Below are positions 43,354 through 51,942 of a DNA stretch of 64,000 bases, one piece after another. Position 1 is the first letter of the stretch. Every line of letters starts with the position of its first letter. This DNA comes from Thomasclavelia spiroformis (GTDB lineage: Bacteria; Bacillota_I; Bacilli_A; Erysipelotrichales; Coprobacillaceae), in NCBI GenBank assembly GCA_016901755.1, contig JACJKV010000012.1:1-64000 (forward strand). The letters are read 5' to 3'. The notes beneath the pieces were generated by a model. That model saw only the letters and a program-made list of their open reading frames with translations. It had not been told where the DNA came from and made no database searches. A program made the translations under genes and the position numbers.

Positions 43354-44445
43354 ATGGAAGAAATTAAATGTTATGGATGTGGAGCAGTTATCCAAAGTGA
43401 GGATGAAAAGAAAATTGGATATGTTCCCAAGAATGCGTTAAATAAAGATAAAATTTTATGTAAAAGGTGTTTTCAGCTGAAAAACTATCATCAGCTGCAG
43501 GAAGCCAGTTTAACAGATGATGATTTTTTGAATATTTTAAATCGCATTGGAGAACAGAACTGTCTGGTCATTTATATGGTTGATTTATTTGACTTTAACG
43601 GCAGTCTGATCCAAGGTTTAATGCGACATATTAACTACAATGATCTGATCGTAGTTGGTAATAAAAGAGATGTACTACCTAAGTCAATCAAAGATCATAA
43701 AATTATCATGTGGCTGAATCGTCAGCTAAAAAAAGAAGGAATCAAACCTTTAGACGTTTTGCTGACCAGTGGCAAGAAAAACTATCATCTTGATGAACTG
43801 ATGACAATGATCGATAAATATCGTCATGGTCGCGATGTTTATGTAGTTGGTGTAACCAATGTAGGTAAATCATCAATGATCAATGCTTTGTTAAAAGCGT
43901 ACAGTGATGGCGATACTTTTATTACGACCAGTGAATTTCCAGGAACAACATTAGACATGATCGAAATACCTTTGGATGAACAATCAAGTATCATTGATAC
44001 TCCTGGAATCATTAACAGACATCAGATGGCTCATCTCCTGAATCATGAAGATTTGAAAACTGTATTGCCACAAAGTGAACTGAGGCCAGTTAATTATCAG
44101 CTTCAGGATCATCAGACATTATATTTTGGAGGATTAGCCCGTTTAGATTATATCAAAGGAGAAAAAACTTCTTTAACATGTTATTTTAATAAAAATCTAA
44201 AAATTCATAGAACAAAAATGTCTCATGCTGACGATTTATATAATCGACATTTGACACTACATCCTGAAATTGCTGGTATGAACTCAATTCAGGATTTCAA
44301 GGTCTATGAATGGACCTTACCTGATTACAAGGTGGATATTGTCATATCAGGATTAGGTTTTATAACAGTCAAGAAAACAAAAGCACGTATCAGAATCATG
44401 ATACCAAGTCAAGTTGGCGTCTTTATTCGAGATGCATTAATATAG
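43354..44445 (+). CDS. yqeH: Ribosome biogenesis GTPase YqeH
   Basis: Acts in 30S subunit assembly. The product is 363 residues, a circularly permuted GTPase: G4 VVGNKRD (about residue 110) comes before G1 GVTNVGKSS (about 165) and G3 IDTPGI. The N-terminal zinc finger is CYGCG...CKRCFQL. It begins the cluster yqeH-yhbY-nadD/yqeK-rsfS-yqeM. Bacillus has aroD (aroE) after yqeH; here it is absent. GTAAGGAG precedes the ATG. Confidence 0.95.
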   Translation: MEEIKCYGCGAVIQSEDEKKIGYVPKNALNKDKILCKRCFQLKNYHQLQEASLTDDDFLNILNRIGEQNCLVIYMVDLFDFNGSLIQGLMRHINYNDLIVVGNKRDVLPKSIKDHKIIMWLNRQLKKEGIKPLDVLLTSGKKNYHLDELMTMIDKYRHGRDVYVVGVTNVGKSSMINALLKAYSDGDTFITTSEFPGTTLDMIEIPLDEQSSIIDTPGIINRHQMAHLLNHEDLKTVLPQSELRPVNYQLQDHQTLYFGGLARLDYIKGEKTSLTCYFNKNLKIHRTKMSHADDLYNRHLTLHPEIAGMNSIQDFKVYEWTLPDYKVDIVISGLGFITVKKTKARIRIMIPSQVGVFIRDALI

Positions 44446-44454
44446 GAGGAAAGT

Positions 44455-44742
44455 ATGTTAACAGGGAAACAAAAAAGATTTTTAAGAGGTGAAGCACATC
44501 ATTTAAATGCTATATTCCAAATTGGTAAAGATGGATTGCATGATAAGCAGATCATCGGTATCGATGAAGCATTAGAAGCCAGAGAACTGATTAAGGTAAA
44601 AATTCTGGAAACCTGTATCACACCTAAGGAAGAAATTGCTCAGGAACTGGCAATAAAAACGGGATGTGAAATAGTGCAGATTCTGGGTAGAACGCTCATT
44701 CTTTATCGAGCAGGAGAAAAGGAGCTGTATAAACTGCCATGA
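44455..44742 (+). CDS. yhbY: RNA-binding protein YhbY (CRM domain)
   Basis: A single CRM RNA-binding domain of 95 residues that associates with pre-50S particles. It has LTGKQKRFLRGEAHHLNAIFQIGKDGL, then the GxxG-like loop region KTGCEIVQILGRTLILYR. It lies nine bases after yqeH and overlaps the next gene by four bases (ATGA). Confidence 0.94.
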   Translation: MLTGKQKRFLRGEAHHLNAIFQIGKDGLHDKQIIGIDEALEARELIKVKILETCITPKEEIAQELAIKTGCEIVQILGRTLILYRAGEKELYKLP

Positions 44743-45839
44743 AGAAAATAGGCATAATTGGCGGCGCTTTTGATCCTATTCATTTAGGACATACTAAGAT
44801 CATGAATGCAGCTATTGATCAGCTGCATCTGGATCAGTTACTGATTATTCCAACCAAGAATAATCCCTGGAAAGAAAAGGCAGTAGCTAATGATGATCAG
44901 CGAATTGAAATGATACAAATTGCGATTCGTCATATTGATAAAGCACTTATCGATAAAATCGAAATAAATATGGAAGAAAACAAAAAAAATTATACGATTG
45001 ATACGATAGAGCTGCTAAAAAGCAAATATCCTGATGATGAACTGTTTTATATTGTAGGTATGGATCAGGCAATTCTGTTTGACAAATGGAAAAAAGCTGA
45101 AAAAATTTCAAAACTGGTTCAGTTAGTGACTTTTGCCAGAACAGGATATCAGCCTAATGATAATATTAAAAAATATCATTTTCAGATCATTGATGTTGAA
45201 GCCAGTGAGGAATCCAGCAGTGCTTTTAAAGAAGGGAAACTTCAGATGGTGGATCAGGCTGTGCTGCAGTATATTAGCAAAGAAGGTCTGTATTTAAAGC
45301 AGATCGTCAGACATTATATGTCGAAAAAAAGATATGATCATACCTGTTCTGTGGCACAACTGGCAGCTGAGTTTGCCCAAAACAATGGATTGGATGCCAA
45401 AAAAGCTTATATTGCCGGTATGCTGCATGATGTTGCTAAAGAAATGAATAAAAAGCAAGCTTTATGTTTAATGGAAAAATATTTTAGTGAATATATAAAT
45501 AAACCTGAACCAATATATCATCAGTGGTTATCAGCATATGTTGCTGAACACGATTTTCTTATTGATGATCAAGAAATTTTACAGGCCATCATGAATCATA
45601 CTACAGCCAGTCCTGATATGAAGCCTTTAGATATGTGTGTTTACTGTGCAGATAAACTGGATCCTTTACGTGGTTATGATTCTTCTAAGCAAATTGCATT
45701 GTGTAATCAGGATATTGTCACAGGATTTTGTCAGGAACTTAATAATTTTTATGAATTTTCTAAAAAGAAAAATCGACCAGTCGATGAATGTTTTTTTGAT
45801 GTATATAAGGTGTTTTGTAAAGGAGATTTAAATGGATAA
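44739..45839 (+). CDS. nadD: Fused nicotinate-nucleotide adenylyltransferase (NadD) and YqeK-type HD hydrolase
   Basis: A 366-residue fusion of two enzymes that are separate neighbours in Bacillus. Residues 1-185 are NadD (NaMN + ATP to NaAD): GIIGGAFDPIHLGH (nucleotidyltransferase HxGH), LIIPTKNNPWK, YIVGMDQAILFDKW. Residues 195-366 are the YqeK HD domain: SKKRYDHTCSVAQLAAEFA, AGMLHDVAKEMN (HD), IMNHTTASPDM, and CADKLDPLRGYDSS. YqeK hydrolyses diadenosine tetraphosphate. The reading frame is continuous with no internal stop, so the fusion is real. It overlaps yhbY by four and rsfS by eight bases. Confidence 0.95.
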   Translation: MKKIGIIGGAFDPIHLGHTKIMNAAIDQLHLDQLLIIPTKNNPWKEKAVANDDQRIEMIQIAIRHIDKALIDKIEINMEENKKNYTIDTIELLKSKYPDDELFYIVGMDQAILFDKWKKAEKISKLVQLVTFARTGYQPNDNIKKYHFQIIDVEASEESSSAFKEGKLQMVDQAVLQYISKEGLYLKQIVRHYMSKKRYDHTCSVAQLAAEFAQNNGLDAKKAYIAGMLHDVAKEMNKKQALCLMEKYFSEYINKPEPIYHQWLSAYVAEHDFLIDDQEILQAIMNHTTASPDMKPLDMCVYCADKLDPLRGYDSSKQIALCNQDIVTGFCQELNNFYEFSKKKNRPVDECFFDVYKVFCKGDLNG

Positions 45840-46173
45840 ATTAAAAACGATAGTTCAAACTTTAGACAGCAAATTAGGAAAAGATATTGTGGTTATGGAT
45901 ATGTCTTTAAACAGTCCACTTTGTGATTATTTTGTTATAGTGACTGCCAGCAATGAAAGACTGATGCAGTCTTTAAAAGATTATGTTGAAGAAGAATGTG
46001 ATAAAAAAGGATATTTTGTCAAAAGTATCGAAGGCAGAAAAAACAGTAAATGGATATTAATGGATTATGGTGATATCGTAGTTCATATTTTTGATCCCGA
46101 AGAAAGAAAGAATTATAGTATAGAAAAATTATGGTCTGACCAGCCAACATTAAATGTTGAGGATCTGCTGTAA
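45832..46173 (+). CDS. rsfS: Ribosome silencing factor
   Basis: Binds L14 of the 50S subunit and blocks joining to 30S under starvation. The product is 113 residues with the family core LGKDIVVMDMSLNSPLCDYFVIVTASN and WILMDYGDIVVHIFDPEERKNYSIEKLW. It overlaps the nadD-yqeK fusion by eight bases and the methyltransferase by one. Confidence 0.95.
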   Translation: MDKLKTIVQTLDSKLGKDIVVMDMSLNSPLCDYFVIVTASNERLMQSLKDYVEEECDKKGYFVKSIEGRKNSKWILMDYGDIVVHIFDPEERKNYSIEKLWSDQPTLNVEDLL

Positions 46174-46892
46174 TGTCTTATGAGAATTTTGCCTACTATT
46201 ATGACAGTCTGATGGATCAGCGTTTTTATGATGACTATCTTCAGTTTATCTTATCGCATGCCACTTTTTCTCGAGTTCTGGAGCTTGGCTGTGGGACTGG
46301 AGAAATGGCTGTTCGTCTGGCTAAGTTGGATAAAAGAATCCTGGCTACTGATTTATCTGATGATATGCTGGAAGTTGCCAGGATGAAAGCCATGTATCAT
46401 GATGTGCATATTGATTTTCGAAAAGTAGATATGTGTGATTTTGAAACTGATAGTGTTTTTGATCTGATTTTATGTTTATGTGATTCTTTGAACTATATTT
46501 TAGATCAAAAAAGTGTTTATCAGGTGTTTGTTAATGCCTTTAACAGCCTTGAAAACCAGGGGACATTTATTTTTGATGTTAATTCTTTGTATAAAATGAA
46601 TGTGATATTAAAAGATTATCTCGAAGAAAATGATGATCCTGACTATTATTTTAAATGGCAGGTTGAAAATACTGGTGATGGTGCTGTGAAACATACTGTG
46701 ATCATCAATGATAAAAGTGAAGATGAACATGTTGTTGAAGAACATCTGCAAAAGACATGGAGCATAGCTGTATACCAGTCTTTATTAAAGAATGCTGGTT
46801 TTGATGATGTTGAAATCTACAGTGATTTTCATGATTTTCAAAATGAATGCGAACGAGTAATTTTTATTTGTCGAAAAGGAGGGAAAATATGA
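46173..46892 (+). CDS. Class I SAM-dependent methyltransferase (YqeM-like)
   Basis: A 239-residue methyltransferase. It has YDSLMDQRFYDDYLQF at the N-terminus, SAM motif I VLELGCGTGEMAVRLA, an acidic ATDLSDDML after it, and the DLILCLCDSLNYI post-motif. The substrate is unknown; the Bacillus orthologue has the same position after rsfS. The start overlaps the rsfS stop (TAATG) and its end overlaps mtnN by four bases. Confidence 0.88.
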   Translation: MSYENFAYYYDSLMDQRFYDDYLQFILSHATFSRVLELGCGTGEMAVRLAKLDKRILATDLSDDMLEVARMKAMYHDVHIDFRKVDMCDFETDSVFDLILCLCDSLNYILDQKSVYQVFVNAFNSLENQGTFIFDVNSLYKMNVILKDYLEENDDPDYYFKWQVENTGDGAVKHTVIINDKSEDEHVVEEHLQKTWSIAVYQSLLKNAGFDDVEIYSDFHDFQNECERVIFICRKGGKI

Positions 46893-47575
46893 TAGGTATT
46901 ATTGGAGCCATGAAAGAAGAAGTCGATGCTTTATTAGCCAAAGCACAGATTAATAATATCTCCAAGATATTAGATTATACATTTTATGAAGGAACAATTG
47001 CTCAAAAAGAGGTAGTTATTTTACAGGGTGGAATTGGGAAGGTCAATACCGGGATTTGTGTTACTTTACTTTTAACACAATATGAAATTGACTATGTTAT
47101 TAATATCGGGTCTGCCGGAGGACTGCAAAGTAATGAAAACGTTGGAGATGTCATTATTTCCAGCCATGTCGCTTATCATGATCTTGATTTGAGTGCTTTT
47201 GGCAGACAAATGGGAGAATTGCCAGATATGCCTCGTTTCATTCCGGCTGACGAACGTCTTGTCCAAAAAGCTAAAAGTATATTAAATAAACTTCATATTC
47301 ATGAAAACATTGGCCTGATTGTTTCAGGTGATCAGTTTGTTGGGACACAACAACAGGTTGATCTGATAAAGAAACATTTTCCTGAGGCTTTATGCAGTGA
47401 AATGGAAGCTGCTGCTGTGGGTCATGTATGTTTTCAGTTTCATACACCTTTTATTATTACTCGCTCTTTATCGGATGTTTTCGGCAAAGGACAATCTTCG
47501 ATGCAGTTTGATGAATATCTTAAAATTGCCAGTGAAAATTCAGCGCAATTATGTGTTGAACTGATACAGGGGTAG
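46889..47575 (+). CDS. mtnN: 5'-methylthioadenosine/S-adenosylhomocysteine nucleosidase
   Basis: Cleaves MTA and SAH, products of methylation and polyamine reactions, removing feedback inhibitors of SAM enzymes. The product is 228 residues: IGIIGAMKEEVDALL, GIGKVNTGICV, NIGSAGGL, SGDQFV, and the specificity segment CSEMEAAAVGHVC, plus TRSLSDVFG. ATG 46889 has AAGGAGGG five bases upstream; longer in-frame starts sit inside the methyltransferase gene. Confidence 0.95.
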   Translation: MIGIIGAMKEEVDALLAKAQINNISKILDYTFYEGTIAQKEVVILQGGIGKVNTGICVTLLLTQYEIDYVINIGSAGGLQSNENVGDVIISSHVAYHDLDLSAFGRQMGELPDMPRFIPADERLVQKAKSILNKLHIHENIGLIVSGDQFVGTQQQVDLIKKHFPEALCSEMEAAAVGHVCFQFHTPFIITRSLSDVFGKGQSSMQFDEYLKIASENSAQLCVELIQG

Positions 47576-47583
47576 ACATTCTA

Positions 47584-49893
47584 ATGCGTAAAGGAAATGT
47601 AGAACTACTGGCGCCAGCGGGAAGCTACGAAGCTTTGGTCGCGGCTATTCAGGCTGGGGCCAACGCTGTTTATATAGGTGGTTTACAGTTTGGGGCAAGA
47701 GCTTTTGCCAATAATTTTGATGATGAAACAATGGTCAAAGCAATTGAGTACTGTCATGGGCATAATGTATTGCTTTATGTAACAGTTAATACTTTATATG
47801 ATGATCTGCAGTTTGACGAACTGATTGCATATTTAACTTTTTTATATGAAACAGGAGTAGATGCTTTTATTATCCAGGACATGGGTCTGTTTTATTTGGT
47901 TAAACAATATTTTCCTGATGTTGAGATCCATATTTCAACCCAGGCCAGTGTAAGAAATCTGGCTGGAGTACAGTATTTTGAAAGTCAGGATGCAGATCGC
48001 GTCGTTCTGGCAAGAGAAATGAAAATTGATGAAATATATGAAATTGGACATCGTACCAATATTGATCTCGAAGTCTTTGTTCATGGTGCCTTATGCATGT
48101 CTTATAGTGGACAATGTTTAATGAGTTCAATGATTGCTAAAAGAAGTGGTAATAAAGGAAAATGCGGCCAGCCCTGTCGTTTACCGTATGATCTTTTAGA
48201 AGATGGAAAAGTAATCTCTGATCATAAAAACCGCTATTTACTGTCGCCTCAGGATCTATGTACAATTGAGCATGTCAATGAACTGATTGAAGCAGGAATC
48301 AAATCATTTAAAGTTGAAGGACGAATGAAAAGGCCAGAATATGTATATACGGTTATTGCTGCTTATAGAAAGGCTATTGATGATTATTTTGCTCATCAAC
48401 AGAGCAATCTTCAAAATGAAATTGCTGATATGAAAAAAATGTTCAATCGAGGATTTACAGAAGGGTTTCTTTTTCAAAATTCTTTGGAATTATCAAAATC
48501 AATTCCTGGTCATCAGGGTATTGAAATTGCCGATATTGTAACATACAATTCGAAGAAAAAAACATTGACCATGAAACTGAAAGATGTTCTTTTTCAAAAT
48601 GACAGAATTTATTTTCCTGAAGATGATTTAACACGAACGATCACGAAGCTCTTCAAAAATGGAAAACTGACAGCAAAAGCTGATAGAGGAGAGGTCGTTA
48701 CAATTGAACTGAATAATAAAGTAAACCTGAAACAGAATGTTTATAAAGTGTTGGACAGTCAGCTAATCAGTGAAGTAAATCAGCGTCTGAAAAAAGAAAA
48801 TATCAAGTCAGCCATTTCTATGGAACTGAATGCGAAAATAGATGCTCCATTGCAGTTAAAAGTCAGTGATGGAATTTATAATGTTGTATTAAAAAGTGAA
48901 GAGTTAGTGGAAAATGCCAGGCAGACACCTTTGAGTAAAGAACGAATTATTCAGCAGCTAAGTAAACTGGGCAATACCGTCTATTATGTAGATGACATAC
49001 AGGTTCATTTTCCTGAAAACGGTATTATTTCGATTAAAGTATTGAATGAATTAAGAAGAAAAGCTATACAGGATTTAGATAAAAAACGTCAAAGTCATAG
49101 ACGTTCGTTATCGTTAATTGAATTACCTGAATTAACGTGGCAAAAACGAAAAAATAAGAAGCTGGCTGTGAGAATTCATGATATCACTCAAGCAGCACAT
49201 CTTGATCTTCAACTGATTGACCAGCTATTTGTTCCTTTCAACCAGTATAAATCGTATCATGAAAAAATGATTCCATATGTTCCGTTTCTTTATGATGAAA
49301 AAGAATTAGAAGCGTTTATGATGACTAAAGAATATCATAAAGTTAAAAAGATCATGGTCAGTGATTTTGGCGCCTGTCAGCTCATTGGAACAGAAAAAGA
49401 AATTATTTTCAATTATCATTTTAATCTGACAAACAGCCATGCGCTTTGTCAGTTTACTGGTGATTGCGTTTTATCACTGGAACTGAATAAAAATCAGATC
49501 AATCACTTAAAAGCAAAGCAAAATCTTTATTTTATTGCTTATTCTAAAAATATTAATATGAATTTAAAGCATTGTATTATATCAGATCATTATTTTGGAT
49601 ATAAAAATAAACACTGTTCGTTATGTCGTCAGCATCATTATCAGCTTAAAGACAGAATGAATAAACGTTTTGATATTATTACAGATCGTTACTGTAATAA
49701 TTATATTCTTAATGATCGAACGCTTTATATCGAAGATCTGGAAAATCTGAATGTAGATTTTATTCTGCTGGACTTTAACTTTGAAGATGCAATGCTGGTT
49801 GACAGTGTTGTTCGAGATTTTAACAACCATATTTTATGTAATAAAAAAAGTGAAATTATTCATAATTTTGACACATTTAGAGGTTATTATTAA
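47584..49893 (+). CDS. U32-family peptidase-like protein with DUF3656 domain (RlhA-like)
   Basis: A 769-residue protein. The U32 domain has the N-terminal ELLAPAGSYEALVAAIQAGANAVYIGG, the CMSYSGQC...GKCGQPCRLPY four-Cys set (about residues 180-205) that can ligate an Fe-S cluster, and FKVEGRMKRPEYV. The middle part is the DUF3656 beta-rich domain, and a C-terminal Cys-rich tail HCSLCRQHH is present. The family includes RlhA, which hydroxylates C2501 of 23S rRNA in E. coli. A ribosomal RNA role fits the cluster; peptidase activity is not demanded by sequence. It lies eight bases after mtnN and ends at a terminator. Confidence 0.88.
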   Translation: MRKGNVELLAPAGSYEALVAAIQAGANAVYIGGLQFGARAFANNFDDETMVKAIEYCHGHNVLLYVTVNTLYDDLQFDELIAYLTFLYETGVDAFIIQDMGLFYLVKQYFPDVEIHISTQASVRNLAGVQYFESQDADRVVLAREMKIDEIYEIGHRTNIDLEVFVHGALCMSYSGQCLMSSMIAKRSGNKGKCGQPCRLPYDLLEDGKVISDHKNRYLLSPQDLCTIEHVNELIEAGIKSFKVEGRMKRPEYVYTVIAAYRKAIDDYFAHQQSNLQNEIADMKKMFNRGFTEGFLFQNSLELSKSIPGHQGIEIADIVTYNSKKKTLTMKLKDVLFQNDRIYFPEDDLTRTITKLFKNGKLTAKADRGEVVTIELNNKVNLKQNVYKVLDSQLISEVNQRLKKENIKSAISMELNAKIDAPLQLKVSDGIYNVVLKSEELVENARQTPLSKERIIQQLSKLGNTVYYVDDIQVHFPENGIISIKVLNELRRKAIQDLDKKRQSHRRSLSLIELPELTWQKRKNKKLAVRIHDITQAAHLDLQLIDQLFVPFNQYKSYHEKMIPYVPFLYDEKELEAFMMTKEYHKVKKIMVSDFGACQLIGTEKEIIFNYHFNLTNSHALCQFTGDCVLSLELNKNQINHLKAKQNLYFIAYSKNINMNLKHCIISDHYFGYKNKHCSLCRQHHYQLKDRMNKRFDIITDRYCNNYILNDRTLYIEDLENLNVDFILLDFNFEDAMLVDSVVRDFNNHILCNKKSEIIHNFDTFRGYY

Positions 49894-49903
49894 TAATGTT
49901 TTC

Positions 49904-49932
49904 GATTATTATAAATATAATCTCTTTTTTTT
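49904..49932 (+). terminator. Probable terminator of the yqeH-U32 cluster
   Basis: GATTAT/ATAATC around a seven-base loop is followed by TCTTTTTTTT. The stem is AT-rich. Confidence 0.6.
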
Positions 49933-50011
49933 ATAAATAATTTACTGTATTCAAAAAATGAATTGCATAAAAATAAGGAAAATGCTAAAATCCAAATAAG
50001 GAGGGGATATT

Positions 50012-50344
50012 ATGGCTATTGATCTTGAATTAGCAAAAAGATTACGTTCATATAGGAATTTCAAACATTTGACACAAAAGGATGTCGCTTCTTATTTAAG
50101 TGTGCCACATTCTGCCGTTTCAGATATTGAAAACGGGAAAAGAGATATTACCGTAAGTGAACTGAAAATTTTTTCAAATCTTTATGGAAGAAGTGTTGAA
50201 GAAATCATGAGCGGTAAGAAGTATGATTATTATAATATTGCAAATATAGCTCGATTATTAACGGAATTGCCGGATGATGATCTCAAAGAAGTCATGTTTA
50301 TTATTGAATATAAACGAAAAAGAAATGAAGAACGTAATAAATAA
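50012..50344 (+). CDS. XRE-family HTH transcriptional regulator
   Basis: A 110-residue protein. Residues 5-65 form a Cro/C1-type helix-turn-helix (LTQKDVASYLSVPHSAVSDIENG), followed by a C-terminal helical part with ADDDL-type acid/hydrophobic pattern, no catalytic domain. GGAGGGG lies ahead of the ATG. It is a stand-alone gene with a shared terminator; its target is unknown. Confidence 0.82.
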   Translation: MAIDLELAKRLRSYRNFKHLTQKDVASYLSVPHSAVSDIENGKRDITVSELKIFSNLYGRSVEEIMSGKKYDYYNIANIARLLTELPDDDLKEVMFIIEYKRKRNEERNK

Positions 50345-50379
50345 TATCATCTAACATTTTTATACAGCCTGATAAAGTA

Positions 50380-50408
50380 AAAAAATTGACCGTGTGGGTC
50401 AATTTTTT
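50380..50408. terminator. Bidirectional terminator between the XRE and phosphodiesterase genes
   Basis: TTGACC/GGTCAA stem with A- and T-runs on both sides; the phosphodiesterase gene's 3' end lies inside the distal T-run. Confidence 0.85.
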
Positions 50409-50959
50409 CTATTCTTGATGCTTTTTACCAGTTCTTTAAATTCATTGAGAATCGCTTCATTTTCTTTAATAAGGGACATCGGCAGTTCTTCTAATGTTTG
50501 TGAATCATAAAATTTTACCTGGATATTATTTTGGTCGATATAGACAATTGCATAGCTGCCACAGTTGGTATTGCCGCGATTAAACATGATACTGCCTGGA
50601 TTGATAAACAGCTTTTCTTTATAGTATGTTAGATAAGGCACGTGAGTATGTCCATGAAAACAGATATCATAATTGTCTGCTTTCATTCTTCGATAAAGAG
50701 TTTCGTAACCGGCATAAATATTATCACAGTGACCATGAGTGACAAGACATTTATGTTTTTCAATGAATAATGTTTTTCTGATGGGAAGATGATCCAAATC
50801 ATGATTACCTCTGACTGTTATGATCGTTTTTAACAGAGGGTCATCTTCTTGAAAAATACTGTCCCCACAGTGAATGATCATATCTGCATGATTGTTTTTC
50901 AGTACATGTTCTAGTATATCATTATATAAATGGCTGTCACTTAATAAAAGTATTTTCAT
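50399..50959 (-). CDS. YfcE/MJ0936-type metallophosphoesterase
   Basis: A cytoplasmic phosphodiesterase of 186 residues. It has the dimetal motifs LSDSHLYND (DxH), HCGDS (GD), TVRGNHD (GNHD), VTHGHCDN and CFHGHTHVP (GHxH), and ends GSIMFNRGN. The natural substrate is not established for this family. It is convergent with the XRE gene. Confidence 0.9.
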   Translation of the reverse strand: MKILLLSDSHLYNDILEHVLKNNHADMIIHCGDSIFQEDDPLLKTIITVRGNHDLDHLPIRKTLFIEKHKCLVTHGHCDNIYAGYETLYRRMKADNYDICFHGHTHVPYLTYYKEKLFINPGSIMFNRGNTNCGSYAIVYIDQNNIQVKFYDSQTLEELPMSLIKENEAILNEFKELVKSIKNRKN

Positions 50960-51020
50960 AAATTCATCTCCATATATCAGTATAATTTAAATTATATAAC
51001 TTTTTGACTCGAAAAGCTAT

Positions 51021-51038
51021 TTTTTCACAGCTGAAAAA
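51021..51038. promoter_or_regulatory. Inverted repeat 1 upstream of the PTS IIB pair
   Basis: TTTTTCA-CAGC-TGAAAAA, 7-bp perfect arms with a four-base spacer. It is the first of three palindromes in a row. Confidence 0.4.
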
Positions 51039-51040
51039 AC

Positions 51041-51059
51041 ATTGGAAAGGGTTTCCAAT
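51041..51059. promoter_or_regulatory. Inverted repeat 2 upstream of the PTS IIB pair (probable operator)
   Basis: ATTGGAAA-GGG-TTTCCAAT, 8-bp perfect arms with a three-base spacer, lies just upstream of the -35 box. It contains AAAGGGTTT, which recurs 24 bases further on. Confidence 0.6.
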
Positions 51060-51072
51060 TATTATCAATAAA

Positions 51073-51089
51073 GGGTTTACAATTAACCC
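51073..51089. promoter_or_regulatory. Inverted repeat 3 upstream of the PTS IIB pair (probable operator)
   Basis: GGGTT-TACAATT-AACCC overlaps the -35 box, a position where a bound protein would block RNA polymerase. Confidence 0.5.
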
Positions 51090-51104
51090 AAATGTTGATA
51101 AAAT
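51076..51104 (+). promoter_or_regulatory. Sigma-A promoter of the PTS IIB pair
   Basis: TTTACA, 17 bases, TAAAAT, ending 31 bases before the start codon. Confidence 0.7.
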
Positions 51105-51135
51105 GTAGTTAAGTTAAAAAAAGGAGTGTTATGAA

Positions 51136-51453
51136 ATGAAACAAATTTTATTAGTTTGTTCAGCAGGTATGTCAACTAGTTTATTAGTTACAAAAATGGA
51201 AGCTGCTGCTAAAGAAGATGGATATGACTGTAAAATATTCGCATTACCATTCTCTGATGCACCTAGAGTATTAGAAGATGTTGATGTTATTTTACTTGGC
51301 CCACAGGTTAGATTCCAAAAATCAGCGATTGAAAAATTAGCTGCTGGACGTAAAAAAGGACCTATCCCAGTTGATGTTATCGACATGAGAGATTATGGAA
51401 CTATGAACGGAAAAGCAGTATTTGCTTTAGCTAAAAAAATGATTGAAGGATAA
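51136..51453 (+). CDS. PTS lactose/cellobiose-family IIB component (copy 1)
   Basis: A phosphocarrier of 105 residues that passes phosphate from EIIA to an incoming sugar. The active-site Cys is in LLVCSAGMSTSLLV (Cys 8), followed by the P-loop-like helix. LGPQVRF is conserved in the Lac/Cel family. It is a single IIB domain with no IIA or IIC next to it. AAAGGAG lies about nine bases before ATG 51136. It is followed by a close paralogue 71 bases on. Confidence 0.92.
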   Translation: MKQILLVCSAGMSTSLLVTKMEAAAKEDGYDCKIFALPFSDAPRVLEDVDVILLGPQVRFQKSAIEKLAAGRKKGPIPVDVIDMRDYGTMNGKAVFALAKKMIEG

Positions 51454-51474
51454 ATAATAATAACTATGGTAAAT

Positions 51475-51493
51475 AGGGAGTCTTCTCCCTTTT
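51475..51493 (+). terminator. Weak intercistronic terminator-like hairpin between the two IIB genes
   Basis: AGGGAG/CTCCCT, six base pairs and a four-base loop, is followed by only four Ts. It could reduce read-through to the second gene or protect the upstream message end. Confidence 0.5.
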
Positions 51494-51524
51494 ATAAATT
51501 ATATTAAGGAAGGTATTTTGGTAT

Positions 51525-51839
51525 ATGAAAAAAATTATGTTAGTTTGTGCTGCAGGTATGTCAACAAGCTTATTAGTTACAAAAATGGAAAAAGCTGCTG
51601 CAGCAATGGGTGATGAAGTAGAAATCTTCGCTTTACCAATTTCTGAAGGAGAAAAAAGAGTCGCTGATGTAGACTGCATCTTACTTGGCCCACAAGTTAG
51701 ATTCCAGAAATCTACAATCGAAAAAGCAATGGCTGCTGCTGGTGTAAACAAACCATGTGATGTCATCGATATGAAAGATTATGGTATGATGAACGGTGAA
51801 GGTGTTTACAAAAAAGCTAAAGCTATGATGGGTGAATAA
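51525..51839 (+). CDS. PTS lactose/cellobiose-family IIB component (copy 2)
   Basis: A 104-residue paralogue of the preceding gene, sharing LVCxAGMSTSLLVTKME, FALP, LLGPQVRFQKS and DVIDMKDYG. The active-site Cys 8 is kept. AAGGAAGG lies about 11 bases upstream of ATG 51525. Both copies look functional, and the pair has arisen by tandem duplication. Sugar partner and permease must be encoded elsewhere. Confidence 0.92.
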   Translation: MKKIMLVCAAGMSTSLLVTKMEKAAAAMGDEVEIFALPISEGEKRVADVDCILLGPQVRFQKSTIEKAMAAAGVNKPCDVIDMKDYGMMNGEGVYKKAKAMMGE

Positions 51840-51851
51840 TCAAGCAATAAT

Positions 51852-51885
51852 AAATGACTTCTTAATTGAAGTCATTTTTATTTTG
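51852..51885 (+). terminator. Rho-independent terminator after the PTS IIB pair
   Basis: AAATGACTTC pairs with GAAGTCATTT (six-base loop) and is followed by Ts. Confidence 0.87.
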
Positions 51886-51942
51886 TTCTTTTTTATTTGA
51901 TGACCATATGGTATAATCTTTTACAAATTAGGAGGAAAAAAT

